This document shows positions 15,136 to 23,690 of a stretch of 36,201 nt of DNA, in pieces. How positions within the stretch are numbered: the first letter of the stretch is position 1; the number at the start of each line of letters is the position of its first letter. The stretch comes from Lacrimispora sp. (GTDB lineage: Bacteria > Bacillota > Clostridia > Lachnospirales > Lachnospiraceae), in the NCBI GenBank assembly GCA_029256305.1, contig JAQSYE010000015.1:1-36201 (forward strand), written 5' to 3'. Below the pieces are notes generated by a model. It made no database searches. It was not told the DNA's origin and saw nothing but the letters and a program-made list of their open reading frames with translations. The position numbers and the translations under genes were made by a program.

Positions 15136-17103
15136 TTATAGTCGAAATCTGTCGATTAAATCCTTTAATATCTGTGCCTGGCCGGAAAGTTCCTCACTGG
15201 TTGCCGCACTCTCTTCGGCTGTTGCAGAGTTCGTCTGAACTACACTTGAAATCTGATCAATCCCCAGATTTACCTGACCAATGGAAACAGCCTGTCCTGC
15301 TGACGCATTGGAAATCCCATTAATTAAAGAAACAGTTCTCTCAGAAGCAGCAGCGATCCGATCCAGAGATTCTTTTGTTTCCGCTGCAATGAGCGTTCCA
15401 TGTTGTACAGACTGGTAGGAATTTTCGATCAGAGCAGATGTATTTTTCGATGCCTCCCCACTCTTGGATGCTAAATTTCTTACTTCATCTGCCACAACTG
15501 CGAAACCTTTCCCCGCTTCTCCTGCCCGTGCTGCTTCTACTGCTGCATTCAAAGCCAGAATGTTGGTCTGGAAAGCGATGTCTTCAATTGTCTTTATTAT
15601 TTTACCGATTTCTCCAGACGTCTGGGAAATCTCATCCATGGCCTTCGTCATCTTCTGCATCTGCTCTTTTCCGCTGCTTAGCTCCTCAGCCATTTCTTTT
15701 GCCTGAGAACTGGCCTCACCGGCACTTCTGGCATTTTCTTCCACCTGCTTTGATATCTCGCCTATCGTGGCAGCCAGTTCCTCGATGGAGCCTGCCTGTT
15801 CAGTCGCTCCCTGAGACAGTGCCTGAGCTCCTGCAGATACCTGATCTGCTCCTGCTGCCACTTCGCCGGAAGAACGGCTGATGCTTAAAAGAGTATCTCC
15901 AAGCTGAGTTTTTAACTGATGCATTGCCTCGTGTATGCCTCTAAATCCGCCGACATAGGCAGAATCGCTGGTGGTGCTGACTGTCAGGTTCCCTGCTGCC
16001 ATCTCATGAAGAAGATAATCCACATCTCCAATAATCATCCCAAGTCTGGAAACCAGGTCCCGGGTAGCATCTGCCAGGATACCTGTTTCATCTCTGCTTT
16101 TCACCTCTGATACAGGAGAATCAAGATCACCTTCTGCCAGAAGCTTTAACCGGTTGGCGCAAGCAGTAATGGGACTTGCTATCTTGTTGGACAGAACGGC
16201 TGATAACACGCCTGCAATTATGAGAAATACAGCAATCAGTGTGAGCGTAACCGCGCTGGCTGCTTTGGTGGACCCCATGAAATCTGACATGGGTGCGCTG
16301 ATTCCGATGCTCCAGCCATCAGTACCAACGATTGGTGCATAGGAAAGAAACATCTTCTGCCCTTCTCTTTCATAACGACCGAATCCGCTCTTTTTCTGCG
16401 TCATTTCTGATTCAAGTGCCGCCAGTTCTGCAAGCCGGGAGTCCTTTGCTGCACTTTCCTGTACGTTTATTCCGCTGGAAACCTTCTCCATATCCGGATC
16501 AGCAATCACCTTTCCGGACTGATTAAGGAGATAAGCGCTTGAACCCTTGCTGACCTGAATGGAGGCAGCGATATCGTTCAAAAAGGTTTCCTTCGGAACA
16601 AAATAAACCACTCCTACCACTTTCGTTCCAGGAATTCCCTTCTCCCACAAAGGGGCTGATATGATAATAGTCATCTGCCCTGTAACCTTACTGATTAATG
16701 GTTCCGATACTGCCATCTCTCCTTTGATTGAACGCTTAAAATAATCCCTGTCCGAATAATCTTTTCCATCAAAAATGCTGATTCCATCGGCCCCTATAAT
16801 ATTCCCTCTCTGGAACTCGTGGGTCTTGGCTCTCTGCTCGATAATGGACTTCTTTTCTTCAATACTTGTCTCCGGATTAGCCAGTCTTGCAATGCTACCC
16901 GCCTCATAAGCAAGGTTCTTATAAATATCCAGTTCCTTTGCTACCCGCTCAGACGCAGTCTCAGCCAGTTCTGTCATGGACTGGTTCATGGTTCCAATCA
17001 TGCTGTAATAATTTAAATAAATACTAATGCCGCCAACAACTGTGAGAGAGAAAAAAACAGTTAAAGCCATGTTAAGAAATATCTTGGTTTTTATGCTCTT
17101 CAT
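15136..17103 (-). CDS. Methyl-accepting chemotaxis protein
   Basis: A 655-residue chemoreceptor. A membrane helix at about residues 10-30 is followed by a ~250-residue periplasmic-side dCache-type sensor domain. A second membrane helix (about 282-305, [20 protein letters not shown]) leads into a HAMP domain (about 305-360). The long coiled-coil signalling domain contains the conserved hairpin tip around [20 protein letters not shown] and [15 protein letters not shown], the CheA/CheW contact region. The ligand is unknown. The C-terminus lacks a CheR-binding pentapeptide. AGGAGG precedes the ATG, and its own promoter lies upstream. No flagellar or other chemotaxis genes are in the window. Confidence 0.95.
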   Translation of the reverse strand: MKSIKTKIFLNMALTVFFSLTVVGGISIYLNYYSMIGTMNQSMTELAETASERVAKELDIYKNLAYEAGSIARLANPETSIEEKKSIIEQRAKTHEFQRGNIIGADGISIFDGKDYSDRDYFKRSIKGEMAVSEPLISKVTGQMTIIISAPLWEKGIPGTKVVGVVYFVPKETFLNDIAASIQVSKGSSAYLLNQSGKVIADPDMEKVSSGINVQESAAKDSRLAELAALESEMTQKKSGFGRYEREGQKMFLSYAPIVGTDGWSIGISAPMSDFMGSTKAASAVTLTLIAVFLIIAGVLSAVLSNKIASPITACANRLKLLAEGDLDSPVSEVKSRDETGILADATRDLVSRLGMIIGDVDYLLHEMAAGNLTVSTTSDSAYVGGFRGIHEAMHQLKTQLGDTLLSISRSSGEVAAGADQVSAGAQALSQGATEQAGSIEELAATIGEISKQVEENARSAGEASSQAKEMAEELSSGKEQMQKMTKAMDEISQTSGEIGKIIKTIEDIAFQTNILALNAAVEAARAGEAGKGFAVVADEVRNLASKSGEASKNTSALIENSYQSVQHGTLIAAETKESLDRIAAASERTVSLINGISNASAGQAVSIGQVNLGIDQISSVVQTNSATAEESAATSEELSGQAQILKDLIDRFRL

Positions 17104-17167
17104 GACAATTCCTCCTTTGTGTCTTAGCTGAAATTTTATGGATAAATCTGCTATTCAGCTTACTTTC

Positions 17168-17196
17168 AGTATACTTCACAAAGGTATGATTGTCTA
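17168..17196 (-). promoter_or_regulatory. Promoter of the chemoreceptor gene
   Basis: On the minus strand, TAGACA (17191-17196) and TATACT (17168-17173) are 17 bases apart. It resembles a housekeeping promoter, not a sigma-28 one. No clear terminator separates it from the ula operon upstream. Confidence 0.6.
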
Positions 17197-17224
17197 TTCT
17201 CTTTTAGAAACCCAGCTATTCCTC

Positions 17225-18274
17225 CTAAGGTGTGATCCGGTACATGGCGATTTCATCAGTTTCCCGGTTTGCACTGATTAACAAATCTTCCCCGTCTTTT
17301 TCCAAATGCAGGACATTGGCAGGTCCACAGTCCCGATCAAGGATCTCCCATTGGTATGTCTGACTCTCTTTGTTCCAGGTAAAGCAAAGGAGATTTCTTT
17401 CTCCCTGTCTGTGCCCCACCACCAGAGCAGGCTTTCCACATAAGCTTCCGCCATAAATCGCATGGGAAAATTCTGCCGCTCTCTCATATTCGTATACCTT
17501 CTGATAACTGCCGGCCGATTTTTTATATATGGAAATACAGTCCCCATGAAAGGGGGACAATACTGCAAGTTCTTTTTCCCCATCCTCATCAAAATCAATT
17601 AAAACACCATCACTGGCGGGAGTGTCAAGAAGTTTACGTATCTCCCACTTTTCTCCTGGATTTACAGGTGGAACAAACTGACAGACGCCTCCTTCAAAGG
17701 ACACCAGTCCCGTATCCGCCCCGTCTTCCTCTACCCGGTAATAACCGTGATTTTTAAGCAGCCCTTCTTCAATCACTTCAAATTGTAAAGGACTGGACTC
17801 ACTAAGATCAGAAAAATCTTCCGGAAGCACTGCGGCATAAACCTTACCTGGACTTGACCAGTCTTCCTTATATTCATGACCGGATTTTAATGTACATGCA
17901 AGAAGATAGCGTGTCTTGCCTCTTTTTAGTATGTCAAACCGATGGACGTGAGGAAGGGCCGCGATGGTCTTTACCAGCCATTTTCCCAACTCTTTTGGAG
18001 TTACCAGTACTATCACTGCCTCTTTGGAATCATTGGGAGAGTAAAACCGGTGAGTTGCAAGAAACTGCCCGTCTGTTCCGGGAACCTGCACCATGGACAT
18101 GGTACCCCCTGGTCCCTCCCATATGGTATCCACTTTATTTCCGTCCATATCAAATAAATAGCAGGGATCTTCCTTCTCTGCCGCTACCAGAAAATGTTCT
18201 TTTCCTTTATAATTAAGAGGAGCAACCGAATAACATTTTGTTAAATGCTCCAATACCTTTTTCTCTGCTTTCAT
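17225..18274 (-). CDS. Beta-propeller-like protein of the ula operon, unknown function
   Basis: A 349-residue protein with no signal peptide. The ATG at 18274 overlaps the stop of the upstream epimerase gene by 4 bases (ATGA), and AGGAGG lies before it, so the two are translationally coupled. It is built of repeated short beta-strand units with turns such as DFDEDGEKELAVLS, resembling FG-GAP/VCBS-type calcium-binding loops, and LFDMDG. I infer a multi-bladed propeller in the cytoplasm. It is not a known ula enzyme. Its coupling to an ascorbate-pathway epimerase suggests a role in that pathway, such as an isomerase, lactonase-like or scaffold protein, but this is inference. Confidence 0.7.
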   Translation of the reverse strand: MKAEKKVLEHLTKCYSVAPLNYKGKEHFLVAAEKEDPCYLFDMDGNKVDTIWEGPGGTMSMVQVPGTDGQFLATHRFYSPNDSKEAVIVLVTPKELGKWLVKTIAALPHVHRFDILKRGKTRYLLACTLKSGHEYKEDWSSPGKVYAAVLPEDFSDLSESSPLQFEVIEEGLLKNHGYYRVEEDGADTGLVSFEGGVCQFVPPVNPGEKWEIRKLLDTPASDGVLIDFDEDGEKELAVLSPFHGDCISIYKKSAGSYQKVYEYERAAEFSHAIYGGSLCGKPALVVGHRQGERNLLCFTWNKESQTYQWEILDRDCGPANVLHLEKDGEDLLISANRETDEIAMYRITP

Positions 18275-19134
18275 TGCACACTTTCCTCCTGGCACTGTTT
18301 ATCCAGAATCTCACTCATCCGCTTATTTGCATCATAAAGTTCTCTCATCCACTGGGAATCTCCAGTATACCAGAACTCCGCCACATACTTTCTGATCCCC
18401 AGTTCCCAAGCTGTTTGAATGGCACTTTCAAAATCCACATGCCCTGTTCCAAATGGGATCTCCCTGAATTTACCAGGAACGGTTTCTTTTAAATGCATCG
18501 CAACCAGATGACCTTTCCCTGCGCGTAAGTCATCTAATGCATTGATCCCGTAAGTTTTGGCTGCGTTGGTAATATTCCCGATATCCGGATAGACGTTTAA
18601 ATACATAGATGATACCAGCTTTACATATTCCATGGATTTTTCCACTGTATTCATGAATTCCGTTTCCATGGTTTCAAATCCAAGCACCACTCCGGAGCGT
18701 GCTGCGATCTCCGTGGCTTTCTTTAAGTTTTTTAGAAAATACTGTTTCGTCTCTTCGTTTGAATCCTCATAATATACATCATAGCCTGCCAGCTGGATGA
18801 TCCTGACACCCAGATCATCTGCCAGCTGGATTGCTTTCTTCATAATCTCCATCCCTATTTTCCGCACAGCGGGGTCGTGGCTTCCAAGGGGGTATTTGCG
18901 ATGACCGCTTAAGCACATGGTGCGAATAGGCAGTCCCACAATCTTCATTGTATTGATTAATTCCAGCCGTTCCGCCTGTGACATGGACAAACGGCTTAAC
19001 TTTTCTTCGGTTTCATCAATGCTGATTTCCACAAAATCATAACCGGCAGCTTTTGCTGCTTCCAGTTTTTCTTTCCATCCAAGCCACCCAGGCATGGATT
19101 TCTCATATAATCCAAGGGTATATGCCTTTTCCAT
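18271..19134 (-). CDS. ulaE: L-ribulose-5-phosphate 3-epimerase (UlaE-like)
   Basis: A 287-residue TIM-barrel sugar phosphate epimerase of the UlaE/SgbU group, converting L-xylulose 5-phosphate to L-ribulose 5-phosphate in ascorbate breakdown. The family segments are clear: LGLYEKSMPGWLGW near the N-terminus, VEISIDETEEKLSRL, RTMCLSGHRKYPLGS, IIQLAGYDVYYED, PDIGNI and HLKETVPGKFREIPFG. Metal-binding Glu, Asp, His and Glu residues lie in these segments. The ATG at 19134 is used because GGAGG precedes it; an earlier ATG at 19188 lacks this. It follows the DeoR gene and is coupled to the propeller gene. The gene symbol is assigned by resemblance. Confidence 0.88.
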   Translation of the reverse strand: MEKAYTLGLYEKSMPGWLGWKEKLEAAKAAGYDFVEISIDETEEKLSRLSMSQAERLELINTMKIVGLPIRTMCLSGHRKYPLGSHDPAVRKIGMEIMKKAIQLADDLGVRIIQLAGYDVYYEDSNEETKQYFLKNLKKATEIAARSGVVLGFETMETEFMNTVEKSMEYVKLVSSMYLNVYPDIGNITNAAKTYGINALDDLRAGKGHLVAMHLKETVPGKFREIPFGTGHVDFESAIQTAWELGIRKYVAEFWYTGDSQWMRELYDANKRMSEILDKQCQEESVQ

Positions 19135-19197
19135 AAATTTGCCTCCACGAAAGATGCAATCAACATGGAAGCCCGGGCATTGTTCCACTATGATTGA

Positions 19198-19959
19198 TTA
19201 AAAATCTGACCGGCGGACCACAAAAACTTCCACCCCTTTTTCCCTGATTAAATCCAGAGCTTCAGATGACGCTTTTTCATCTGTTATTAAATACTTGATT
19301 TTTTCAATAGGGCAGCTGACAAAACTGCTGTTTTTCCCGATCTTTGTATGATCGGCCAGGACATAAACATCCTGGGTTGCATGGCCTACCATCATTTCAT
19401 TGATACTGACCTCATTGAAGATCTCCGTTGTCATGCCGTTTTCCCCGCTGATTCCGGAACAGCCGATAAATGCTTTCTTCGCATAGATTGTCTGTAAATT
19501 GCGTATTGCGAAATCTCCCACCATAGCTTCTTTTGGATAGCGCAGTTCACCGCCTGTCAGCACAACGTTTACTTCCTGGGAGTGCTCACAGTGAATGGCT
19601 TTTCCATTATTGGTTATGACGGTTACGTTGGAACAGCTAATGTATTCCAGTATTTTTAATGCATTGCTGCTGGTATTAATAAAGAGCGTATCATTATCGG
19701 ATACTAATTTTGCAGCAAATTCAGCAATCAGCCTCCGGTATAAGGATACCTCATCTACAGGACTGCCGGAAGCAATCGCACCCCCATGGGTGCGGACCAG
19801 AAGTTTCTTATCTTCCAGATACTGCAAATCTCTGCGTATGGTGATCAGCGAAACCTCTAACGCTTCCGCCAGTTCATCTACCCGCACCCTGGGATTTTCC
19901 TCCATTAATTCCAGGATGCGGCTCCTTCTGTTTTCAACACAAGCTCTGTCTTTTTTCAT
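19198..19959 (-). CDS. DeoR/GlpR family transcriptional regulator of the ula operon
   Basis: A 253-residue regulator. An N-terminal helix-turn-helix (VRVDELAEALEVSLITIRRDL, residues ~24-44, and RTHGGA after it) is followed by a C-terminal sugar-phosphate-binding DeoR-type domain with the conserved FINTSSN and DHTKIG segments. DeoR proteins usually repress and are released by a phosphorylated sugar. Here the probable ligand is an ascorbate-pathway intermediate. Two ATGs in tandem occur; the second (19959) has the better spacing from AGAGGG. Its own promoter carries an ATGTTCGTT box, which also occurs at the ulaG promoter, so autoregulation is likely. It lies inside the operon, unlike enterobacterial ulaR. 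Confidence 0.92.
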   Translation of the reverse strand: MKKDRACVENRRSRILELMEENPRVRVDELAEALEVSLITIRRDLQYLEDKKLLVRTHGGAIASGSPVDEVSLYRRLIAEFAAKLVSDNDTLFINTSSNALKILEYISCSNVTVITNNGKAIHCEHSQEVNVVLTGGELRYPKEAMVGDFAIRNLQTIYAKKAFIGCSGISGENGMTTEIFNEVSINEMMVGHATQDVYVLADHTKIGKNSSFVSCPIEKIKYLITDEKASSEALDLIREKGVEVFVVRRSDF

Positions 19960-20001
19960 CATTTACCCTCTCAACTCATAAAGATATGATTCTTTATCCT
20001 C

Positions 20002-20030
20002 ATTATAGCCTGTTCAGAAGCCTGTGTCAC
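20002..20030 (-). promoter_or_regulatory. Internal promoter of the DeoR regulator gene
   Basis: On the minus strand, GTGACA (20025-20030) and a perfect TATAAT (20002-20007) are exactly 17 bases apart, 43 bases upstream of the regulator start. A DeoR-type box lies 8 bases upstream of the -35. Confidence 0.7.
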
Positions 20031-20037
20031 TTATTTT

Positions 20038-20049
20038 ATGTTCGTTTTG
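20038..20049 (-). promoter_or_regulatory. DeoR-type operator half-site
   Basis: ATGTTCGTTTTG (20038-20049), the same sequence as at 23491-23502, sits immediately upstream of the regulator promoter and just past the IIB stop. The core (A)TGTTCGTT matches the known half-site of GlpR/DeoR-family regulators. Confidence 0.6.
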
Positions 20050-20056
20050 ATTGAAA

Positions 20057-20359
20057 CTAAAGAATTCCATTTTCCTTCATTTTTTGTTCCATCTCCTGGG
20101 GAGACATGATATTTCTCAGACCAATCACCAACGTGCCTTTTTCCTGTGCACCCTTGAACATGCTGACGAAATTCTGTGCGCAAAAGACAACATCATACTG
20201 AGTGGCTGCCGTTTTTCCTTCCGATAAGGCGCAGTGATGAACTTTGTTTGGCTTTATTCCCGCCTTATCAAGTACCTTCTGCATTGTCATTTTCATCATC
20301 AGACTGGAGCCAGCCCCATTGGCACAGCATACCATAAAACTCATATTTTCTTTTGACAT
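20057..20359 (-). CDS. ulaB: PTS ascorbate-type transporter subunit IIB
   Basis: A 100-residue phosphocarrier of the ascorbate (SgaB/UlaB) PTS class. The phosphorylation loop reads FMVCCANGAGSSLMMKM; the second Cys (residue 12) precedes the conserved NGxGSS and is the likely phosphate acceptor. It passes phosphate from IIA to the sugar entering through IIC. The later segment VVFCAQNF and GLRNIMSPQEMEQK fit the fold. I use the ATG at 20359 since AGGAG is spaced correctly for it; the ATG at 20365 is too close. It is adjacent to the IIC gene, 11-17 bases away. Confidence 0.93.
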   Translation of the reverse strand: MSKENMSFMVCCANGAGSSLMMKMTMQKVLDKAGIKPNKVHHCALSEGKTAATQYDVVFCAQNFVSMFKGAQEKGTLVIGLRNIMSPQEMEQKMKENGIL

Positions 20360-20376
20360 ATTCATTCTCCTGACTT

Positions 20377-21855
20377 CTACTTCATTCCTTTTAATTCTTT
20401 ATAGGCTTCGTAATTCTCTGTGATAAGGAAATAACCCTTTTTGTCCTTCCGGTACTGAATCTGGGGAATTGCCAGTAAGACAACTACTACAATCAGCACT
20501 CCGGCGTAGCTTAAGTATTTCATGACTGCTGTCATAACCGGCCATACAACGGCCCAGTCCCACATGCCTAAATATCCGCCGTAAGCCGCCATTCCAACCC
20601 AGCCTGCAATGATTGCCGATCCGAACACCTGACAGATGCCGGAAAAGAACGGTAATATAAGAGCTGCCTTAACTCCGCCTTTTTCGTTAGCAAATACAGC
20701 AATAGTTGCGTTGTCAAAGAATACAGGAACGAAACCGCAGATTACCAGTACAGGGCTCTTTAATACGATAAGGGCGATAATTGCCAGAATCTGACCTGCA
20801 AAGCCTGCAAGAAAGCCAAGTGGTACTGCATTGGCAGAACCAAACCCAAAGACTACTGCACAGTCAACACCCGGAAGAGAACCAGGAAGAAGTTTATCTG
20901 CAATACCCTGGAAGGAAGCGGTGAGCTCAGTCACAAAGGTTCTTACTCCCAGCTGAAGGATTGCCAAGTAAACGGAGAAATAAAGGCAGGTCTGAATTAC
21001 GTAGAAGACCATACTTGCGCCTTCTTTCATGAACTTTTGTTCCACCAGATAGTCCCTTCCTAAAATACACAGAATCGCTCCGAAGAAAACGATCATAAGT
21101 ATGGAGGTACATACCATGTTTTCATTGAATATGGACATGAATCCGGGAAGTTCGATATCGTCTATCTTCTTTATTTCTTTCCCGTTCTTCTTTTTGCCAA
21201 ACAGTTTTTCTGCCAGCCATGTATTAAGTGCAATACCGAACATCTGCTGATGTGCCAGACAAAAGCCTGCGCCATCGGTCAGTTCCTGACAGGGCTTAAT
21301 GGTTAAGTTGGATCCAACTGCCCAGTATGCTCCAAGAATCAGTGCCATTACGATCAACAGGGCAACATTATTGTTTAATAAAAACGGACAGGCAAAGAGG
21401 ATAAGCCAGTAAGCGGTTGCCGCCTGCTGTACCTGAACATGGCCTGTGGTAAACAGGGCTCTTAACTTTGTCACCTTACTGAAGCGAACCAGCATAATAT
21501 TTACGATGAAAGCGATCAAAAGCAGAATCATGGCATTGCCGAATGTCTTGCCAAACACCTCTTCCACTCCCGCTGTTACCGCATTCTGTCCAAAGTAAGG
21601 GTCAATTACCATGGCGTTCATATTGAAACGGTCTTTTAAACCTACAAGCACAGGACGGAAATTATTAACTAAGCCTCCGGAACCTACAGTCAGAATCAAA
21701 TAACCTACAATTGCTTTAATCACTCCTGCGAGAACATCATACCAAGGCTTTCCTAGCAGCACATAACCAATCATAACGATCAGACCAATCATAAAAGCCG
21801 GCTGCTGTAATACATTGACTGCAAAATACGACCAAATCTTTAATAAAATATCCAT
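20377..21855 (-). CDS. ulaA: PTS ascorbate-type transporter subunit IIC
   Basis: A 492-residue membrane permease of the UlaA/SgaT family, with about 10-12 hydrophobic helices. Family-typical segments include GYVLLGKPWYDVLAGVIKAIVGYLIL near the N-terminus, FNENMVCTSILMI in the middle, and GSLPGVDCAVVFGFGSANAVPLGF. It moves L-ascorbate or a closely related substrate across the membrane while IIB phosphorylates it. A cytoplasmic loop rich in Lys lies at about residues 225-240. GGGGAGGG precedes the ATG. It sits between the IIA and IIB genes in one transcription unit. Confidence 0.94.
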   Translation of the reverse strand: MDILLKIWSYFAVNVLQQPAFMIGLIVMIGYVLLGKPWYDVLAGVIKAIVGYLILTVGSGGLVNNFRPVLVGLKDRFNMNAMVIDPYFGQNAVTAGVEEVFGKTFGNAMILLLIAFIVNIMLVRFSKVTKLRALFTTGHVQVQQAATAYWLILFACPFLLNNNVALLIVMALILGAYWAVGSNLTIKPCQELTDGAGFCLAHQQMFGIALNTWLAEKLFGKKKNGKEIKKIDDIELPGFMSIFNENMVCTSILMIVFFGAILCILGRDYLVEQKFMKEGASMVFYVIQTCLYFSVYLAILQLGVRTFVTELTASFQGIADKLLPGSLPGVDCAVVFGFGSANAVPLGFLAGFAGQILAIIALIVLKSPVLVICGFVPVFFDNATIAVFANEKGGVKAALILPFFSGICQVFGSAIIAGWVGMAAYGGYLGMWDWAVVWPVMTAVMKYLSYAGVLIVVVVLLAIPQIQYRKDKKGYFLITENYEAYKELKGMK

Positions 21856-21873
21856 AAGAAACCCTCCCCATTA

Positions 21874-22332
21874 TTAATCCAGATAATCGTTCTGAATCTT
21901 GATCAAATCCTCCGGTGTATTGGCACTTAAAAGTGCTTCCACCGCCCCTTCATTCATTAACAGCTCCGACAGCCTTGTCATGTTTTCTAAATGCTGTTCC
22001 GAATCGCAGGATGCCAGCGTAAAGAAAAGCCTTGCATCCTTTTCCTCGTCACCCGGTTCGAAGCTGACCGGCTTATTCAGCTTCATAAACCCGATTGCAG
22101 TTTTGTGCACCCCCTTTGCACCTTCCTGCGAGTGCGGCATTGCTACATTGGGCATAATGATAATATAAGGTCCATATTTTCTGATGCATTCAATGATTTC
22201 TTCCTTATAATCTGCCTCCACTGTCCCATCCGCTTCTAAGGTTTCACAGCTCATCCGGACCGCATCTTCCCAGCTTTTCGCTTCCTCAGCAAATTTATAA
22301 TGCCCCAGTTCTACAAACTCTTTTAACAGCAT
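21874..22332 (-). CDS. ulaC: PTS ascorbate-type transporter subunit IIA
   Basis: A 152-residue IIA phosphocarrier (mannitol/fructose class, UlaC-like). The active His is residue 67 in NVAMPHSQEGAKG, which accepts phosphate from HPr and passes it to IIB. I chose the ATG at 22332 because GGGGAGGG lies just before it, 20 bases after the ulaG stop; the longer frame starting at 22455 would overlap ulaG by over 100 bases. The length agrees with IIA domains. It is followed by IIC. Confidence 0.92.
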   Translation of the reverse strand: MLLKEFVELGHYKFAEEAKSWEDAVRMSCETLEADGTVEADYKEEIIECIRKYGPYIIIMPNVAMPHSQEGAKGVHKTAIGFMKLNKPVSFEPGDEEKDARLFFTLASCDSEQHLENMTRLSELLMNEGAVEALLSANTPEDLIKIQNDYLD

Positions 22333-22351
22333 GGTTAACCCTCCCCGATTA

Positions 22352-23455
22352 TTACAAACAGGACCGAAATGGTATGTTCTGAGGTGCTTCAAAGCAATCT
22401 TCAAATCCTCTGGGGTGATGGTATGCTTTTTTCTCCCGGTCTGCTGGATAGACATATTTTCCGCCTACTTCCCAGAAAAACGGATGGAACCGGTAATCCA
22501 GACGGTCCTTTTTCATATCATAAAGCACCCGGATTTCATTCACATCTGCCATAAAGTTGCTCCATACATCATAGTGAATGGGAATCACCACATCACAGTT
22601 TAATGCTTCCGCCATACGCAGCACATCGCAGGAGGTCATCTTATCGGCCATCCCTACGGGATTTTCTCCATAAGACCCAAATGCCACATCAACCTTGTGA
22701 TCCTTTCCATGCTTCGCAAAATAGATGGAATAATGAGAATCACCGCTATGATAAATGTTGCCGCCTGGTGTTTTAATTAAGTAATTGACCGCCTTATCGT
22801 CCATATCTGTTGGGCAGATTCCGGTCAGTTCTTCTCTGTCCGCTCCGGTGGTGTCCGTTGTCACAAGACAGGTTCTGTCGAAAGAATCAAGCACTACAAT
22901 CTCCACGTCCTTCATCTTAATGGTGTCTCCCGGGCGCACCACTTTGCACCGTTCTTTTGGAACTCCCCATTTGATCCAGGTCTCCACAGACTTTAAAGGA
23001 CCGATAAATGGAACTGGAATTTCATTTCCATTCTCGTCTGTGGTTGTCATGCCGCTTTGGATTACGTGAGCTGCATACTCTGCGCTCATGTGATCCTGAT
23101 GATAATGAGTTGCTAAAACTCCATCCACCTTTTTGATGGCAAATGGATCAATGACAAAGGGCACTGCTCTTAGATTGGGCTGCATCTTCCTGGCACCACA
23201 CATATTTGCCATCTGATGTCCTTCGGCCATCATTCCGTCTCCATGTGTCCGCTTTCCGTTTCCACACCATAAATCGATGGTTAAATTACAGCCGCCTGGT
23301 GTTTTAAACCAGATTCCCGTACAGCCTAGCCACCACATTGCCACGGTTCCGGGTTTTACTTCCTCGCTTTCAATCTCTTCGTTCAGCCAGGTTCCCCACT
23401 CCGGAAACGTGCTCATGATCCATGATTGTCTGGTCGTTTCACTCACCTTGCTCAT
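22352..23455 (-). CDS. ulaG: L-ascorbate-6-phosphate lactonase UlaG
   Basis: A 367-residue MBL-fold lactonase that hydrolyses L-ascorbate 6-phosphate to 3-keto-L-gulonate 6-phosphate. It closely follows the E. coli UlaG pattern: [15 protein letters not shown] at the start, [11 protein letters not shown], the metal motif HYHQDH (HxHxDH), [15 protein letters not shown] and a C-terminal [11 protein letters not shown]. Length equals the family's ~354-370. AAAGGAG lies before the ATG. It is the first gene of the operon, so the promoter upstream controls the whole cluster. The strong similarity to UlaG makes the substrate assignment the most secure in the cluster. Confidence 0.97.
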   Translation of the reverse strand: MSKVSETTRQSWIMSTFPEWGTWLNEEIESEEVKPGTVAMWWLGCTGIWFKTPGGCNLTIDLWCGNGKRTHGDGMMAEGHQMANMCGARKMQPNLRAVPFVIDPFAIKKVDGVLATHYHQDHMSAEYAAHVIQSGMTTTDENGNEIPVPFIGPLKSVETWIKWGVPKERCKVVRPGDTIKMKDVEIVVLDSFDRTCLVTTDTTGADREELTGICPTDMDDKAVNYLIKTPGGNIYHSGDSHYSIYFAKHGKDHKVDVAFGSYGENPVGMADKMTSCDVLRMAEALNCDVVIPIHYDVWSNFMADVNEIRVLYDMKKDRLDYRFHPFFWEVGGKYVYPADREKKAYHHPRGFEDCFEAPQNIPFRSCL

Positions 23456-23490
23456 ACTACCTTCTCCTTTGATCTTAACGCCTGTTTTTT

Positions 23491-23502
23491 ATGTTCGTTT
23501 TG
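23491..23502 (-). promoter_or_regulatory. DeoR-type operator box 1 (downstream of -10)
   Basis: ATGTTCGTTTTG (23491-23502) lies 13 bases downstream of the ulaG -10 element and would sit in the leader of the transcript. Confidence 0.6.
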
Positions 23503-23515
23503 TTTCTGTAACGTC

Positions 23516-23544
23516 ATATTAACATGATTAATATTGATTTTCAA
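23516..23544 (-). promoter_or_regulatory. Promoter of the ula operon
   Basis: On the minus strand, TTGAAA (23539-23544) and TAATAT (23516-23521) are 17 bases apart. DeoR-type boxes occur on both sides of it, which suggests repression by looping. Confidence 0.65.
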
Positions 23545-23553
23545 TAGCTTTAT

Positions 23554-23582
23554 ATGTTCGTTTGTCTTTTATATGTTCGTTG
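23554..23582 (-). promoter_or_regulatory. DeoR-type operator boxes 2 and 3 (direct repeat)
   Basis: ATGTTCGTTTG (23554-23564) and ATGTTCGTTG (23573-23582) repeat directly, 19 bases start to start, upstream of the ulaG -35. They lie between this promoter and the divergent spore photoproduct lyase gene. Confidence 0.6.
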
Positions 23583-23638
23583 TTGAAACTTTGTAATATC
23601 ATACAGATTTTCGTCGTTTTTTTGTGCATATTTACATG

Positions 23639-23667
23639 GGATATCCCGATCTTTTCTCCGCATAATA
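23639..23667 (+). promoter_or_regulatory. Possible forespore (sigma-G/F) promoter of the spore photoproduct lyase gene
   Basis: GGATA (23639-23643) and CATAATA (23661-23667) with a 17-base spacer approximate the forespore consensus. The B. subtilis splB gene is sigma-G dependent, so this is expected. The preceding CTTTTCTCCG also occurs, almost identically, before the subtilase array. Confidence 0.45.
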
Positions 23668-23690
23668 AATGGAAACAGGAGGTAAACCAC

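Noticed and set aside
15438-15881. 147-residue leucine/proline-rich frame on the plus strand
   Set aside because: It is the complement of the chemoreceptor signalling domain; composition is an artefact of the antisense reading.
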